Below are positions 19,005-27,929 of a stretch of 64,000 nucleotides of DNA, in pieces. The notes beneath the pieces were generated by a model. The model saw only the letters and a list, made by a program, of their open reading frames with translations. It was not told where the DNA came from and searched no databases. The position numbers and the translations under genes are program-made. Each line of letters starts with the position of its first letter. Positions within the stretch are counted from its first letter, which is position 1. Origin of the DNA: Streptomyces resistomycificus (lineage in GTDB: Bacteria; Actinomycetota; Actinomycetes; Streptomycetales; Streptomycetaceae); NCBI RefSeq assembly GCF_001514265.1, contig NZ_KQ949006.1, positions 62,001 to 126,000 of the forward strand. Direction: 5' to 3'.

Positions 19005-20330
19005 TCACGCTCCCGGCCCCCTGCCGTCCTGTGGTCCGTCCGGCACCCGGGGGGCGGCGAGCAGTTCGGCGGCCGCGTGCTGGTAGCGCAGCACGGCCTG
19101 CTCGGCGACCCGCAGGTCGCAGGGCGCGCTCCACAGCATCCGCCGGGCCGCGTCGTACCGCTCGACCAGCAGCGAGTCCTCCGCGAGGCCGTGCCGGGCG
19201 ACCTTCGCCTTGTACGCGTCGAGGCGGCCGCGCAGCTCCGCGCGGACCGCCAGGGGCGCGGTGACCGCGGTCAACGACTCGCGGGCGCGCAGCAGTTCGT
19301 CCTCCGCCTTCTGCTCCAGGGACTCCAGGAGCGGGGACAGACGGTGCCACTGGGCGTGTCTGCGGTACTCGGCGGCCGTCGCCAGCTGCTCCTGCAGCAC
19401 GGTCGGCGGTCCGCCGACCACCGGCACCTCCGTGGCGGCGATCTTCGCGAGAACCTCGGTGCGCGCCGTGCGTGCCTCGGCGAGGGTGCGGTCGGCGCGG
19501 GAGAGCACGTCCCGCAGCTTGACCAGCCGGGTCTCCGCGTCCTGCCGGACCGTCAGCACGGCGTCGATCTCCCGGCGCACGTCCTCCAGAGCGCGCGCCT
19601 CCCGGTCGTAGACCGTGGTGTCGGGCTTGCCGCCGCCCGGGGCGGTGCTGCCCTCGGCGCGGATCCAGAACGCCAGCGGGTCGGACACCACCTGCTCGCG
19701 CAGGGACGTCAGCGTGCGCGTGATGCGCTCCAGGTCGTCGCCCGCCGGGTGTTCGCCGGGGCGCACACCGACGGGGTGGGCCAGCCGGCGGGTGCGCTGG
19801 AGCTCCGCGGCCAGTAAGTCGATCCTGGCGGGCAGCGCCGACCAGACCGCGTCGGCGGCGACGACCATGTCCAGCGAGGTCGCGTACAGCTCGTTCATCC
19901 GGTCCACGAGCGTGACCAGTGAGAACTGTTCGCTGAGCTTGCTCGGACCGCCGTGCAGTGTCGGTGCGTTGGCGATCGCGTGGGCGGACCCCGCGACGGT
20001 GACGGACTCGCCGCGCAGCAGCTCCGTCAGCTCCACCAGGTCCTCCCGGCTGGACCAGCGGCGGCGGGAGCGGATGTCCCGCGCGGAGCGCAACGCGTCG
20101 GTGTAGGCGTCGAAGTACGCCCACAGCAGGGTGATCGACGCCTCCGCGGCCTGCCAGCGCTCCTTGGTGACGCCCGTGAGCTCGGCGCCCTCGAGGAGTC
20201 TGCGACCCGCGTGGTCCTGCAGGGCGAGGAGCGAGGTCTCGATGGCCTCGTGCTCCGCGCCGAGCCGCGCCAGCGCACGGTCCACCTCGTCCCGGTCCAT
20301 CACCGGCCCGGCGGGGTCCGTGACGCCCAT
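19005..20330 (-). CDS. Uncharacterised helical protein of the pknG locus (TTA-containing)
   Basis: 441 residues, almost entirely predicted helical with long Arg/Glu/Leu/Ala heptad-like stretches (about 225-330 and 345-430), so coiled-coil in character. There is no signal peptide, membrane segment or recognised enzyme motif. The ATG has a GAGAGGTGA site. It lies between the GlnH-like gene (75-nt gap) and pknG (25-nt gap), in the place where mycobacteria have nothing, which suggests an adaptor between the membrane sensor and the kinase. Leu172 is TTA (19815-19817), so translation could need the bldA tRNA. Function unknown; the adaptor idea is inference from position only. Confidence 0.8.
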   Translation of the reverse strand: MGVTDPAGPVMDRDEVDRALARLGAEHEAIETSLLALQDHAGRRLLEGAELTGVTKERWQAAEASITLLWAYFDAYTDALRSARDIRSRRRWSSREDLVELTELLRGESVTVAGSAHAIANAPTLHGGPSKLSEQFSLVTLVDRMNELYATSLDMVVAADAVWSALPARIDLLAAELQRTRRLAHPVGVRPGEHPAGDDLERITRTLTSLREQVVSDPLAFWIRAEGSTAPGGGKPDTTVYDREARALEDVRREIDAVLTVRQDAETRLVKLRDVLSRADRTLAEARTARTEVLAKIAATEVPVVGGPPTVLQEQLATAAEYRRHAQWHRLSPLLESLEQKAEDELLRARESLTAVTAPLAVRAELRGRLDAYKAKVARHGLAEDSLLVERYDAARRMLWSAPCDLRVAEQAVLRYQHAAAELLAAPRVPDGPQDGRGPGA

Positions 20331-20405
20331 CGATCACCTCTCGCTGCGTTGAGTTCGGTCAGTCGTCCAGGAATCCGTGTCGGTCGGCGGGTACTTGGTG
20401 AAGCG

Positions 20406-21488
20406 TCAGCTCTTGCGGAGGTACTCGGGCGACGCCGGCGGTTCCGACGTCGAGGAATCCTCGTCCAGTGTCGCCGAAAGCCACCTGTCGTACGACGCCT
20501 GCCAGCCGTTCGCGGTGTCCTTGCGGTAGTCCACCAGAACCTGGTTGACCCGGCGTACCAGATCGTCGGCGTCCTTCTTCATGGCCACTCCGTAGTACTC
20601 GGTCGTGAAGGGCTCGCCCTTGAGCTCGACCGTCGGGTCCTGTGCGGCCTGACTGGCGGCGAGCGCCCCGTCGGTCACCACGGCGTCCGCCTCGCCGAGT
20701 TGGAGCCGCACCAGACAGTCGAGCTGGTTGGGGACGGTGGGCTTCAGCTTGGCGGACGACACGAGGTCGCCGGCCTTCTGGTCGTCGACCAGCTTGGCGT
20801 TGGCCGTGGACCCCTTCGCCGAGCAGATCCGCTGCCCGGCGAGCGAGTCGTCGTACCCGCTGATCGTCGACGACTTGGGGGCCAGGACCTGCTGCCCGGT
20901 CTTGAAGTAGGGCGCGGAGAAGGCGACATCGGCCAGGCGCTTACAGTTGATCGTCATCGTGCGGACGACCATGTCGACCCGGCCGTCCTGGATGGCCGGG
21001 ATGCGCTGGTCGGTCGGGATCGCCTTGAACTGCACCGCGTCCGGGTCGCCGAGTATGTCCTTGGCGATGCGGTGGACCAGGTCGATGTCGAATCCCTCGA
21101 GCACCGCGTCCTCACCGCTGTTGGGGTCGCGGTAGCCCCAGCGGTAGCTGTTCTGGTCGACACCGACGATCAGCTTGCGCTTCTCGCCCGGCCGGCTCTT
21201 GATCTTCTCTATGGTCGCGCCGTCGGCGCTCGACGGGGGCAGGGTCTGCTTCTCGGGCGCCGCCTCCATCTCGGGGGTGGTGCAGCCCCCTTCGGCGCGG
21301 GCCTGGACGCCGTGCGCGAGCCCCGGGCCGCCGGTGCCCGTGCTGCCGTCGCCGCCCGACGGGAACAGCGGGAGCAGCAGTGCGAACGTCAACGCCAGGG
21401 CGCAGACGACCGCCATCGCACCCACACCGCCCCAGCCCTTCAGACCGGTCCGCAGACCGCGCCCTCGCATCCGCCACCGCATCGTCAC
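20406..21488 (-). CDS. Glutamate/amino-acid-binding protein, GlnH-like, membrane anchored
   Basis: About 360 residues with a type 3 solute-binding (SBP_bac_3) fold. Signature segments are LIVGVDQNSYRWGYRDPN, VLEGFDIDLVHRIAKDILGD, VQFKAIPTDQRIPAIQDGRVDMVVRTMTI and the GQRICSAKGSTANAKL hinge region. The N-terminus has a basic start and one hydrophobic helix (VGAMAVVCALALTFALLLPLF). No lipobox Cys follows, so it seems to be membrane anchored rather than a lipoprotein. The GTG at 21488 is preferred for RBS spacing; an ATG two codons later is possible. No transporter permease is linked, in keeping with a sensory role like mycobacterial GlnH, which binds Glu/Asp and signals through GlnX to PknG. 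Confidence 0.88.
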   Translation of the reverse strand: MTMRWRMRGRGLRTGLKGWGGVGAMAVVCALALTFALLLPLFPSGGDGSTGTGGPGLAHGVQARAEGGCTTPEMEAAPEKQTLPPSSADGATIEKIKSRPGEKRKLIVGVDQNSYRWGYRDPNSGEDAVLEGFDIDLVHRIAKDILGDPDAVQFKAIPTDQRIPAIQDGRVDMVVRTMTINCKRLADVAFSAPYFKTGQQVLAPKSSTISGYDDSLAGQRICSAKGSTANAKLVDDQKAGDLVSSAKLKPTVPNQLDCLVRLQLGEADAVVTDGALAASQAAQDPTVELKGEPFTTEYYGVAMKKDADDLVRRVNQVLVDYRKDTANGWQASYDRWLSATLDEDSSTSEPPASPEYLRKS

Positions 21489-21496
21489 GCCCCCTC

Positions 21497-22987
21497 TCAC
21501 CGGTACTCCGACAGCCTGCGGCCGATGCCGAGGACCGCGCCGGCCGCGCCCAGGACCGCGAGGACGGCGGCGCCCACCGTCATCCCGGTCATCGCGTCGA
21601 GGCCGTCGCCGGCGGCCTGGGCGAACTCGGCCTTCTCGTGGGTGAGCGCCTTGGCGAGGTTGGCGTCGACGCTGTCGAAGCACTCGCCGGTCGCGCCCTC
21701 GGCGCCGATCACCCGGTCCAGGGCCGCCTGGTAGTCGCCGTTCTCGTCCTCGTCGCGGGCCGCGGCGTGACGCTTCTTCCACTCCGCCATGTTGCCGACG
21801 GCCGAAGTGACCGGCTGCTCGCCCGCCTTGTCGTCGGCGAGGTTCTCGGCGAGGGCCAGCCCCCTGCCGAGGGTGTTCATCTCCTGGCCGAAGTCGTAGT
21901 CGTAGGCGTCGAAGGTCTCGCCGTCCACCTCGACGGTCTCGGCGCCGCGCGCCACCAGGGTGAGGTTCTCGCTGCCGCGTGCCTTCAGGGAGGCGATGCG
22001 GGCGTCGTGCAGGACGTTCAGCGAGCGGACGCCGTGGTCGTAGGAGTCGTCGAGCGCGGCGCGGGCCACGGTGTGGCCGACGACCAGCCACAGCAGGACC
22101 ACGGTGGTGGTGGCGGTGGCGGCGACCAGGCCGTGGTTCAGGACGCGGTTGGTACGCCGGTAGTTGCGGTGCTGGGCCCAGGCGAGCCCGGCGAGCGCCA
22201 GGACCCCGAGGCCGATCGCCGCCCAGGGATAGGGCGTGGCGTCGGAGTAGTCGGCGCTCAGCCGCTGGTTCTCCTTCTTGTAGAGATCCTCCGCCGCCGG
22301 GAGCATCTCCTGCTGCATCTTCTCGTTGGCGTACCGCAGATAGGCGCCGCCGACCGGGAAGCCCTGGCGGTTGTACGTCCGGGCCCGCTCGACCAGGCCC
22401 TTGTACTCCGGCAGCAGCCGGTTCAGCTCGGCCACCGTCGCCGCGGCCGGCGAGTCGGGGTCGGAGTTGGCCGCGGCCTGGACCAGCCCCTCGGCGGCGG
22501 CGTCGATGTCCTTCTCGTACCGGTCGCGGGAGGCGGGTGTCTCCTGGCCGCCCGCCAGGAAGCCGCTGGAGGCCGCGGTGTTGGCGTCGGCGAGCGAGCG
22601 GTAGATGTCGGCCGCGGCGGAGCTGAGCGGCTGGCTGTTGTGGAGGACGTCGTCGGCGGCGGTGCGCCGGTCGGCCGTCTGCCAGGCCGTGACGGCGCCG
22701 AACGCGACGACCAGGAGCGCGAGGACGGCGCCGATGATGCGCAGCCGGCCGGGTTCGGTGGTGGCGGCGGCACGCAGCCGGTCGACACCCTCGGCGAAGG
22801 CGGTACGGCGGGGCTCCGCCGGGACGGGGGGGACGGGCCGGCTCGCGCCGCCGTTGTGCGCGGGGGCGCCGTACGCGGCCGACGCGGCCGACGCGGACGG
22901 CCCGGACGGCTGCGGCGGGACCGCGGGCATCGTGGGCACGCCGGTCGGCGGTGGTGGCGCCGCGCTGCTCTTCGGCGGGTGTGTCAC
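21497..22987 (-). CDS. GlnX-like membrane sensor protein
   Basis: 496 residues. A Pro/Ala-rich cytoplasmic N-terminus (1-60) is followed by TM1 (about 83-102), an extracytoplasmic helical domain of about 150 residues with repeated SLADANTAASSGFLAGGQETP-like and DYSDATPY elements, two TM segments (about 255-310), a second outer domain, and a C-terminal TM (about 468-490) ending in a short basic tail. The layout matches mycobacterial GlnX, which couples GlnH to PknG. The start is the GTG preceded by GGGGGAGG with 5-nt spacing; upstream in-frame ATGs lack a site. It is the first gene of the signalling run, 8 nt before the GlnH-like gene. Confidence 0.82.
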   Translation of the reverse strand: MTHPPKSSAAPPPPTGVPTMPAVPPQPSGPSASAASAAYGAPAHNGGASRPVPPVPAEPRRTAFAEGVDRLRAAATTEPGRLRIIGAVLALLVVAFGAVTAWQTADRRTAADDVLHNSQPLSSAAADIYRSLADANTAASSGFLAGGQETPASRDRYEKDIDAAAEGLVQAAANSDPDSPAAATVAELNRLLPEYKGLVERARTYNRQGFPVGGAYLRYANEKMQQEMLPAAEDLYKKENQRLSADYSDATPYPWAAIGLGVLALAGLAWAQHRNYRRTNRVLNHGLVAATATTTVVLLWLVVGHTVARAALDDSYDHGVRSLNVLHDARIASLKARGSENLTLVARGAETVEVDGETFDAYDYDFGQEMNTLGRGLALAENLADDKAGEQPVTSAVGNMAEWKKRHAAARDEDENGDYQAALDRVIGAEGATGECFDSVDANLAKALTHEKAEFAQAAGDGLDAMTGMTVGAAVLAVLGAAGAVLGIGRRLSEYR

Positions 22988-23059
22988 TGTGACCTCCCCC
23001 ATGGTCATCCGTCGCCGCAAGTATCGCTGCCGGGACTGACATCCGCACCGGCCTTGGCT

Positions 23060-23108
23060 TGATCTTGATCAGATCGCAGCGTGCGCTGCGGCGGTGCCGC
23101 GGCACCGC
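23060..23108. promoter_or_regulatory. Palindromes in the divergent promoter region of the GlnX-like and P-loop kinase genes
   Basis: The 196-bp divergent gap contains TGATC-TT-GATCA (23060-23071) and a perfect 18-bp palindrome GCGGTGCCGCGGCACCGC (23091-23108). Both are suitably placed to act as operators for the signalling operon on the minus strand. No regulator is implied by the sequence alone. Confidence 0.35.
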
Positions 23109-23183
23109 ACCACCCCCTGCCCATGAATACGCCGGCGGAATCGGTTCGGTTCCCTCCCGGGGCGCTCGCGTAGGGTCGCGGCC

Positions 23184-23792
23184 ATGGGTGGTGCGCGGGT
23201 GGTACTCATCGGCGGGACGTCGAACGCGGGCAAGTCCACCCTCGCCCGGGCGACCGCGCACCGGCTCGGGTTCGAGTGCCTCTCGACGGACGGTCTGGCC
23301 CGGCATCCGGGACGGCCCTGGCGGACCCCGGACCGCGAGGTCCCCGCGCATGTCGCCGACCACTACGCGACCCTCACGGTCGACGAGCTGGTCGGGTCGG
23401 TTCTCGGCCACTACGAGCGGCTGTGGCCGCGGGTGGAGGAACTGATCCGCGCCCACGCCGCCGCAGGGACCGGCCTGGTCCTCGAAGGGTCGGCGCTCTG
23501 GCCCGCCCTGGTGGCCCGGTCGGCCGTCCCGCGCACGGCTGCCGTGTGGCTCACCGCCGACGAGACCGTCGTACGCGCGCGCGTGCACGCGTCCGGGCGG
23601 TACGAGGAGGCGACCGGGGCGGAACGCCTCCTCATGGACAAGTTCCTGGCGCGGACCGTCCGTTACCAGGAGCTGATGGTGCGGGCCGTCGACGCGCTGG
23701 GGCTCACCCGCCTGGACGTCGGCGACGGCCGGCCCGTCACCGACCTGGTCGACCTGCTGCTCACGGCAGTCGGCCCTCAGCCCTCGAAGTAG
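23184..23792 (+). CDS. P-loop kinase, zeta-toxin/2-phosphoglycerate-kinase-like
   Basis: 202 residues with a P-loop NTPase core: Walker A GGTSNAGKST at residues 10-19, then STDGLARHPGRPW with the substrate-side Asp, LVLEGSALWP (beta-strand with acidic residue) and an Arg-rich lid (RARVHASGRYEEATGAERL). This resembles small-molecule or zeta-type kinases. There is no adjacent epsilon-type antitoxin, so a toxin role is unlikely. Its end overlaps the convergent sugar-kinase gene by 16 nt. Substrate unknown. Confidence 0.75.
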   Translation: MGGARVVLIGGTSNAGKSTLARATAHRLGFECLSTDGLARHPGRPWRTPDREVPAHVADHYATLTVDELVGSVLGHYERLWPRVEELIRAHAAAGTGLVLEGSALWPALVARSAVPRTAAVWLTADETVVRARVHASGRYEEATGAERLLMDKFLARTVRYQELMVRAVDALGLTRLDVGDGRPVTDLVDLLLTAVGPQPSK

Positions 23793-24748
23793 GCCCGCGC
23801 CCGCGCCTGCGTCCGCGGGGACGCCCCGACCCGGTCCAGCCCGAGCAGCGCCGCCCCCAGCACCGGACTGGCGGTCACCACCCGGGGCACCGCCTTCGGG
23901 GCCCGCGAGGCCAGCAGGTCCCGTACGCCGTCGTCCAGTCGCGGGTGTCGAGCAGCCAGTACCCCGCCCCCCAGCAGGACCGGTGTCTCCTCCTCCAGCA
24001 GGCCGAGCCGTGTCAGCGCCACCGTGGCCATCGTCGCCACCTCCTCGGCCAGGCGGTCGACGAGGCCGCGGGCCACGGCGTCGCCCGAGACGGCCGTCGC
24101 GAAGAGGACCGGCGTCAGCTCATGACGGCGGGCCGGGCCGATGTGCTCCAGGTGCAGGGCCTCGACCAGGGCGTACACGGAGGTCAGCCCGAAGTGGGCC
24201 GGCAGGGTGTGCGCGAGGGCCGTGGGACCGCCGCGGCCGTCCTCCGCCCGGGAGGCGTGCCACAGGGCCTCCTCGGCGAGGCCCCAGCCGCCGCCCCAGT
24301 CGCCGGAGATCCGGCCCAGGGCGGGGAAGCGGGCGGTGCGGCCGTCGGGGCGCATGCCGACGCAGTTGATGCCGGCGCCGCAGACGACGGCGACCCCGCG
24401 CGGCTCGGTGACGCCCGCCCGCAGCACCGCGAACGTGTCGTTGCGCACCTCCGTGCTCGCGCCCCACGCGCGCGCGTGCAGCGCGGCCGCCAGCCGTTCC
24501 TCCTCGACGGGGAAGTCCGCGTTGGCGAGGCAGGCGGAGACATGCTCGACGGACGCCACCCCGGAGGCGGTGAAAGCCCGCGTCACCGCCTCCGCCACCT
24601 TGTCCACCGCCGCCTCCACGCCCACCACCGGCGGCCGGAACCCGCCGCCGCGGGCCGTGGCGAGGACGGTGCCGTCGGACGCCACGACCGCGACGTCGGT
24701 CTTGCTGTTGCCCGCGTCGACGGCGAGGACGCTTGCGGTCAGGCCCAC
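23777..24748 (-). CDS. csnK: Sugar kinase of the BadF/BcrA-BcrD (N-acetylglucosamine kinase-like) family
   Basis: 323-residue ASKHA-fold kinase: phosphate-1 loop VLAVDAGNSKTDVAVV, FRPP near 45, LANADFPVEE, GAGINCVG, DWGGGWGLAEEALW and the adenosine motif VLLGGGVLAAR. It is expected to phosphorylate glucosamine-type sugars released from imported oligosaccharides. The GTG start overlaps the end of the GH4 gene by 10 nt. It is the last gene of the cluster. By order and family it matches csnK of the csnR-K chitosan-oligosaccharide operon described in S. coelicolor; the assignment rests on synteny recalled from memory. Confidence 0.82.
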   Translation of the reverse strand: MGLTASVLAVDAGNSKTDVAVVASDGTVLATARGGGFRPPVVGVEAAVDKVAEAVTRAFTASGVASVEHVSACLANADFPVEEERLAAALHARAWGASTEVRNDTFAVLRAGVTEPRGVAVVCGAGINCVGMRPDGRTARFPALGRISGDWGGGWGLAEEALWHASRAEDGRGGPTALAHTLPAHFGLTSVYALVEALHLEHIGPARRHELTPVLFATAVSGDAVARGLVDRLAEEVATMATVALTRLGLLEEETPVLLGGGVLAARHPRLDDGVRDLLASRAPKAVPRVVTASPVLGAALLGLDRVGASPRTQARARAYFEG

Positions 24749-26058
24749 GCGAGATGCTCCCGGTTGTGTGCGATCAGCTGGTCGGTCAGGGTCTCGGCGT
24801 ACGCGTACTGGCCGACGAGGGGATGGGCGAGGAGCGTGCGGAACACCCGGTCGCGACCGCCGCGCAGCGCGGCCTCCAGTGCCAGCTCCTCGTACGCCGT
24901 CACCTGCGCCATCAGGCCCGCGTACAGCGGGTCGACGGCCGGCACGGCGAGCGGTGCCGCGCCCTTCGGCCCGACCGCCGCCTGCACCTCGATCACCGCG
25001 TCGTCCGGGAGGAACGGCAGCGTGCCCCCGTTGCGGGTGTTGACCACCTGGTAGGGGCTGCCGCCCGCCCGTCTGCCACCACCACCGTCGACGGAGGGCT
25101 CTTCGGGCCCGCTTCCTGTTCCGCCGAGCAGACCGGCCGCCAGATCGACGGCCGCCTCCGAGTAGTAGGCGCCGCCCCGCCTGGCGAGCAGCTCAGGTTT
25201 CTCGTCCAGCGTCGGGTCGGCGTACATGGTCAGCAACTGCCGTTCCATCTCCGCCACCTCGGCGGCCCGGGACGGCTTCGACCTGAGCTCCCGCACGACC
25301 TCGTCGTGCGCGTAGTAGTAGCGCAGGTAGTAGGAGGGGACCACGCCGAGGCGGTCCAGGAGCGGGCGGGGCAGGCGCAGGTCGGCGGCGATCGCCTCGC
25401 CGTACTCGGACAGCAGCCCGGGCAGGACGTCCTCGCCCTCGGGTCCGCCCAGGCGTACGCCCGTCTCCCAGGTGAGGTGGTTGAGGCCCACGTGGTCCAG
25501 GTGGATCTCCCCGGGCGCCACACCGAGCATCCTCGCGAACTTCCGCTGGAAGCCGATCGCCACGTTGCACAGGCCGACCGCCTTGTGGCCGGCCTCCAGC
25601 AGGGCGCGGGTCACGATGCCGACCGGGTTGGTGAAGTCGATGATCCAGGCGTCCGGGTTCGTACGGCGGACCCGTTCGGCGATGTCGAGGACCACCGGGA
25701 CCGTGCGCAGCGCCTTGGCGAGTCCGCCCGCGCCGGTGGTCTCCTGGCCGACGCAGCCGCACTCCAGCGGCCAGGTCTCGTCCTGCTCGCGGGCCGCCTG
25801 ACCGCCGACGCGGAGCTGGAGCAGGACCGCGTCGGCGCCCTCGACGCCCGCGTCCAGGTCGCCGGTCGTCACGATCCGGCCGTCGTGGCCGTGCCGGGCG
25901 AAGATCCGGCGGGCCAGGCCGCCCACCAGCTCCAGCCGGTCGGCGGCCGGATCCACGAGGACCAGTTCCTCGACGGGCAGGGTGTCGCGCAGACGGGCGA
26001 AGCCGTCGACGAGTTCGGGGGTGTAGGTCGAGCCTCCGCCGACCACGGTGAGTTTCAT
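24739..26058 (-). CDS. csnH: Glycoside hydrolase family 4 (6-phospho-beta-glucosidase-like)
   Basis: 439 residues, GH4, an NAD- and divalent-metal-dependent glycosidase that acts by redox elimination. The N-terminal Rossmann motif is VVGGGSTYTPELVDGF; the family segments FTNPVGIVTRALLE, GLCNVAIGFQRKFA (metal-site Cys) and HVGLNHLTW (metal-site His) are present. Length equals the family. It sits 6 nt after the permease gene in a sugar-uptake operon with a kinase downstream. In the csn operon this position is held by csnH, which splits imported chitosan oligomers. The phosphorylation state of the substrate cannot be read from sequence. Confidence 0.87.
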   Translation of the reverse strand: MKLTVVGGGSTYTPELVDGFARLRDTLPVEELVLVDPAADRLELVGGLARRIFARHGHDGRIVTTGDLDAGVEGADAVLLQLRVGGQAAREQDETWPLECGCVGQETTGAGGLAKALRTVPVVLDIAERVRRTNPDAWIIDFTNPVGIVTRALLEAGHKAVGLCNVAIGFQRKFARMLGVAPGEIHLDHVGLNHLTWETGVRLGGPEGEDVLPGLLSEYGEAIAADLRLPRPLLDRLGVVPSYYLRYYYAHDEVVRELRSKPSRAAEVAEMERQLLTMYADPTLDEKPELLARRGGAYYSEAAVDLAAGLLGGTGSGPEEPSVDGGGGRRAGGSPYQVVNTRNGGTLPFLPDDAVIEVQAAVGPKGAAPLAVPAVDPLYAGLMAQVTAYEELALEAALRGGRDRVFRTLLAHPLVGQYAYAETLTDQLIAHNREHLAWA

Positions 26059-26064
26059 ACGTCT

Positions 26065-26958
26065 CTAACCCTTCACTCCGGTGAGCGTGACGCCCTCGAC
26101 GAACGCCTTCTGGGCGAAGAAGAAGACGAGGATCACGGGGGCCATGACCAGCACGGTCGCGGCCATGGTGAGGTTCCAGTCGGTGTGGTGCGCGCCCTTG
26201 AAGGACTCCAGGCCGTAACTCAACGTCCAGGCGCCGGGGTTCTCGGAGGCGTAGATCTGCGGGCCGAAGTAGTCGTTCCACGCGTAGAAGAACTGGAAGA
26301 GGGCGACCGCGGCGATGCCCGGCTTGGCCATCGGCAGCACGACCCGCAGAAGGGTGCGCAGGTCACCGCAGCCGTCCACCCTGGCCGCGTCCAGGTACTC
26401 GTTCGGGATGGTGGTCAGGAACTGCCGCAGCAGGAAGATGGAGAACGCGTCACCGAACGCCATCGGGATGATCAGCGGCCACAGCGTGCCCGACAGGTCC
26501 AGCTGCTTCGCCCAGAAGAGGTACATCGGGATGACGACCACCTGGGGCGGCAGCATCATCATCGAGATCACCAGCATCAGCGACAGATCGCGGCCCCGGA
26601 AGCGGAACTTGGCCAGCGCGTACGCCACGGGGATCGACGACACCACCGTGAGGACGGTCCCCGCGCCGGCGTACAGCAGCGTGTTCCTCCACCAGGTCAG
26701 GAAGCCGGGTGTGTCGAAGACCGCGGCGTAGTTGCCCCACTCCCAGGTGCGCGGGACCAGATCGCGGCTGAGGGCCTGGGATCCGCTCATCAGCGAGGTC
26801 AGGAAGACGAACACGAAGGGGAGGGTGAAGAAGAGGGCCGCGGCGACGCCGAGGGAGTGGATCCCGACCCATTCGAGGACGGCCCGGCGGCGGGCCGTGC
26901 GCTCGGCGGGCGAGGCCGGGGCCTTCGACTCCACGGGCTTGGCCAGTACTTGGGTCAT
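26065..26958 (-). CDS. csnG: Carbohydrate ABC transporter permease (MalG type)
   Basis: 297-residue inner-membrane permease with six predicted helices and the EAA motif ARVDGCGDLRTLLRVVLPMAKPGIAA, preceded by PNEYLDA, which contacts the ATPase. The N-terminus is charged (VESKAPASPAERTARRRAVLEW). The stop-to-start gap to the MalF-type gene is 2 nt. No ATPase gene is in the cluster, so it probably shares the multi-substrate ATPase MsiK as other Streptomyces sugar importers do. Corresponds by order to csnG. Confidence 0.87.
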   Translation of the reverse strand: MTQVLAKPVESKAPASPAERTARRRAVLEWVGIHSLGVAAALFFTLPFVFVFLTSLMSGSQALSRDLVPRTWEWGNYAAVFDTPGFLTWWRNTLLYAGAGTVLTVVSSIPVAYALAKFRFRGRDLSLMLVISMMMLPPQVVVIPMYLFWAKQLDLSGTLWPLIIPMAFGDAFSIFLLRQFLTTIPNEYLDAARVDGCGDLRTLLRVVLPMAKPGIAAVALFQFFYAWNDYFGPQIYASENPGAWTLSYGLESFKGAHHTDWNLTMAATVLVMAPVILVFFFAQKAFVEGVTLTGVKG

Positions 26959-26960
26959 GG

Positions 26961-27929
26961 TCAGTCACCTGCCTGGATGAGACCGCCCCGGCGCCGCATC
27001 AGCAACCCGGTGAACGCCATCGACAGGGCGAAGAGCACCAGGGCCACCACACAGGCGGAGCCGTAGTCGAAGCGCTGGAAGCCGAGGTTGTAGACGAGCT
27101 GGGGAAGGGTGAGGGTCGACTTGTCCGGGTAGCCGGGCTCGAACTGGGTGCCGGCGCCCTGGATCACGCCCGAGGCGACCTTCCCGGCGATCAGCGGCTG
27201 CGCGTAGTACTGCATGGTCTGGATCACGCCGGTGACCACGGCGAACATCACGATCGGCGAGATGTTCGGCAGGGTGACGAACCGGAACCGCTGCCACGCC
27301 GAGGCGCCGTCCAACTCGGCGGCCTCGTACTGCTCCCGGGGCACGTCGAGCAGCGCCGCCATGAAGATGACCATCAGGTCGCCGATGCCCCACAGGGCGA
27401 GCAGGGTGAGGGCCGGCTTGGACCAGGAGGGGTCGTTGAACCAGCCGGGGGCCGGGACGCCGATGCCTTCGAGGATCGAGTTGACGGGGCCCGTACCGGG
27501 GTTGAGCAGGAAGGCGAAGGCCATGGTGGCCGCCACCGGCGGGGCCAGGTAGGGCAGGTAGAACAGGGTGCGGAAGACACCCGTGCCCGTCTTGATCTTC
27601 GTGATCAGGAGGCCGATGCCCAGTCCGAACAGAACCCGGAGGGTGACCATGATCAGCACCAGCCACAGGGTGTTGCGCAGGGCGGGCCAGAAGAGGGGGT
27701 AGTTCTCGAAGACGTACGTCCAGTTCCTCGTGCCGGTCCACGTCGGCGTTCCGAAACCGTCGTAGTGCATGAAGGAGAAATAGACCGTCGAGATCAGCGG
27801 GTACGCGAAGAAGACCGCGAAGCCGATCAGCCAGGGCGACATGAAGGCGGCCGTGCGCAGTGCCTGTCTCCGCTGCTTCGCGGCGAGGCCCGCACTGCGG
27901 CCCTTCGAGGCGGGAGTGACCGTGCTCAT
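26961..27929 (-). CDS. csnF: Carbohydrate ABC transporter permease (MalF type)
   Basis: 322-residue permease with six helices; the first is FMSPWLIGFAVFFAYPLI, the usual MalF-type opening. The EAA loop is AAELDGASAWQRFRFVTLPNISPIV. The ATG chosen shares one base with the stop of the binding-protein gene (TGATG), so translation is coupled; a GTG one codon upstream is an alternative. It partners the MalG-type permease next to it. Corresponds by order to csnF. Confidence 0.87.
   Translation of the reverse strand: MSTVTPASKGRSAGLAAKQRRQALRTAAFMSPWLIGFAVFFAYPLISTVYFSFMHYDGFGTPTWTGTRNWTYVFENYPLFWPALRNTLWLVLIMVTLRVLFGLGIGLLITKIKTGTGVFRTLFYLPYLAPPVAATMAFAFLLNPGTGPVNSILEGIGVPAPGWFNDPSWSKPALTLLALWGIGDLMVIFMAALLDVPREQYEAAELDGASAWQRFRFVTLPNISPIVMFAVVTGVIQTMQYYAQPLIAGKVASGVIQGAGTQFEPGYPDKSTLTLPQLVYNLGFQRFDYGSACVVALVLFALSMAFTGLLMRRRGGLIQAGD

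Noticed and set aside
21489..23588. Large antisense-frame protein extending the GlnH-like gene upstream
   Set aside because: It lies in another frame of the GlnX-like gene, which has membrane helices and a ribosome site; the extension is Arg/Gly/Pro-rich shadow coding.
23184..23792. Zeta-type toxin of a toxin-antitoxin system
   Set aside because: P-loop kinase similarity is general, and no antitoxin gene is adjacent on either side.
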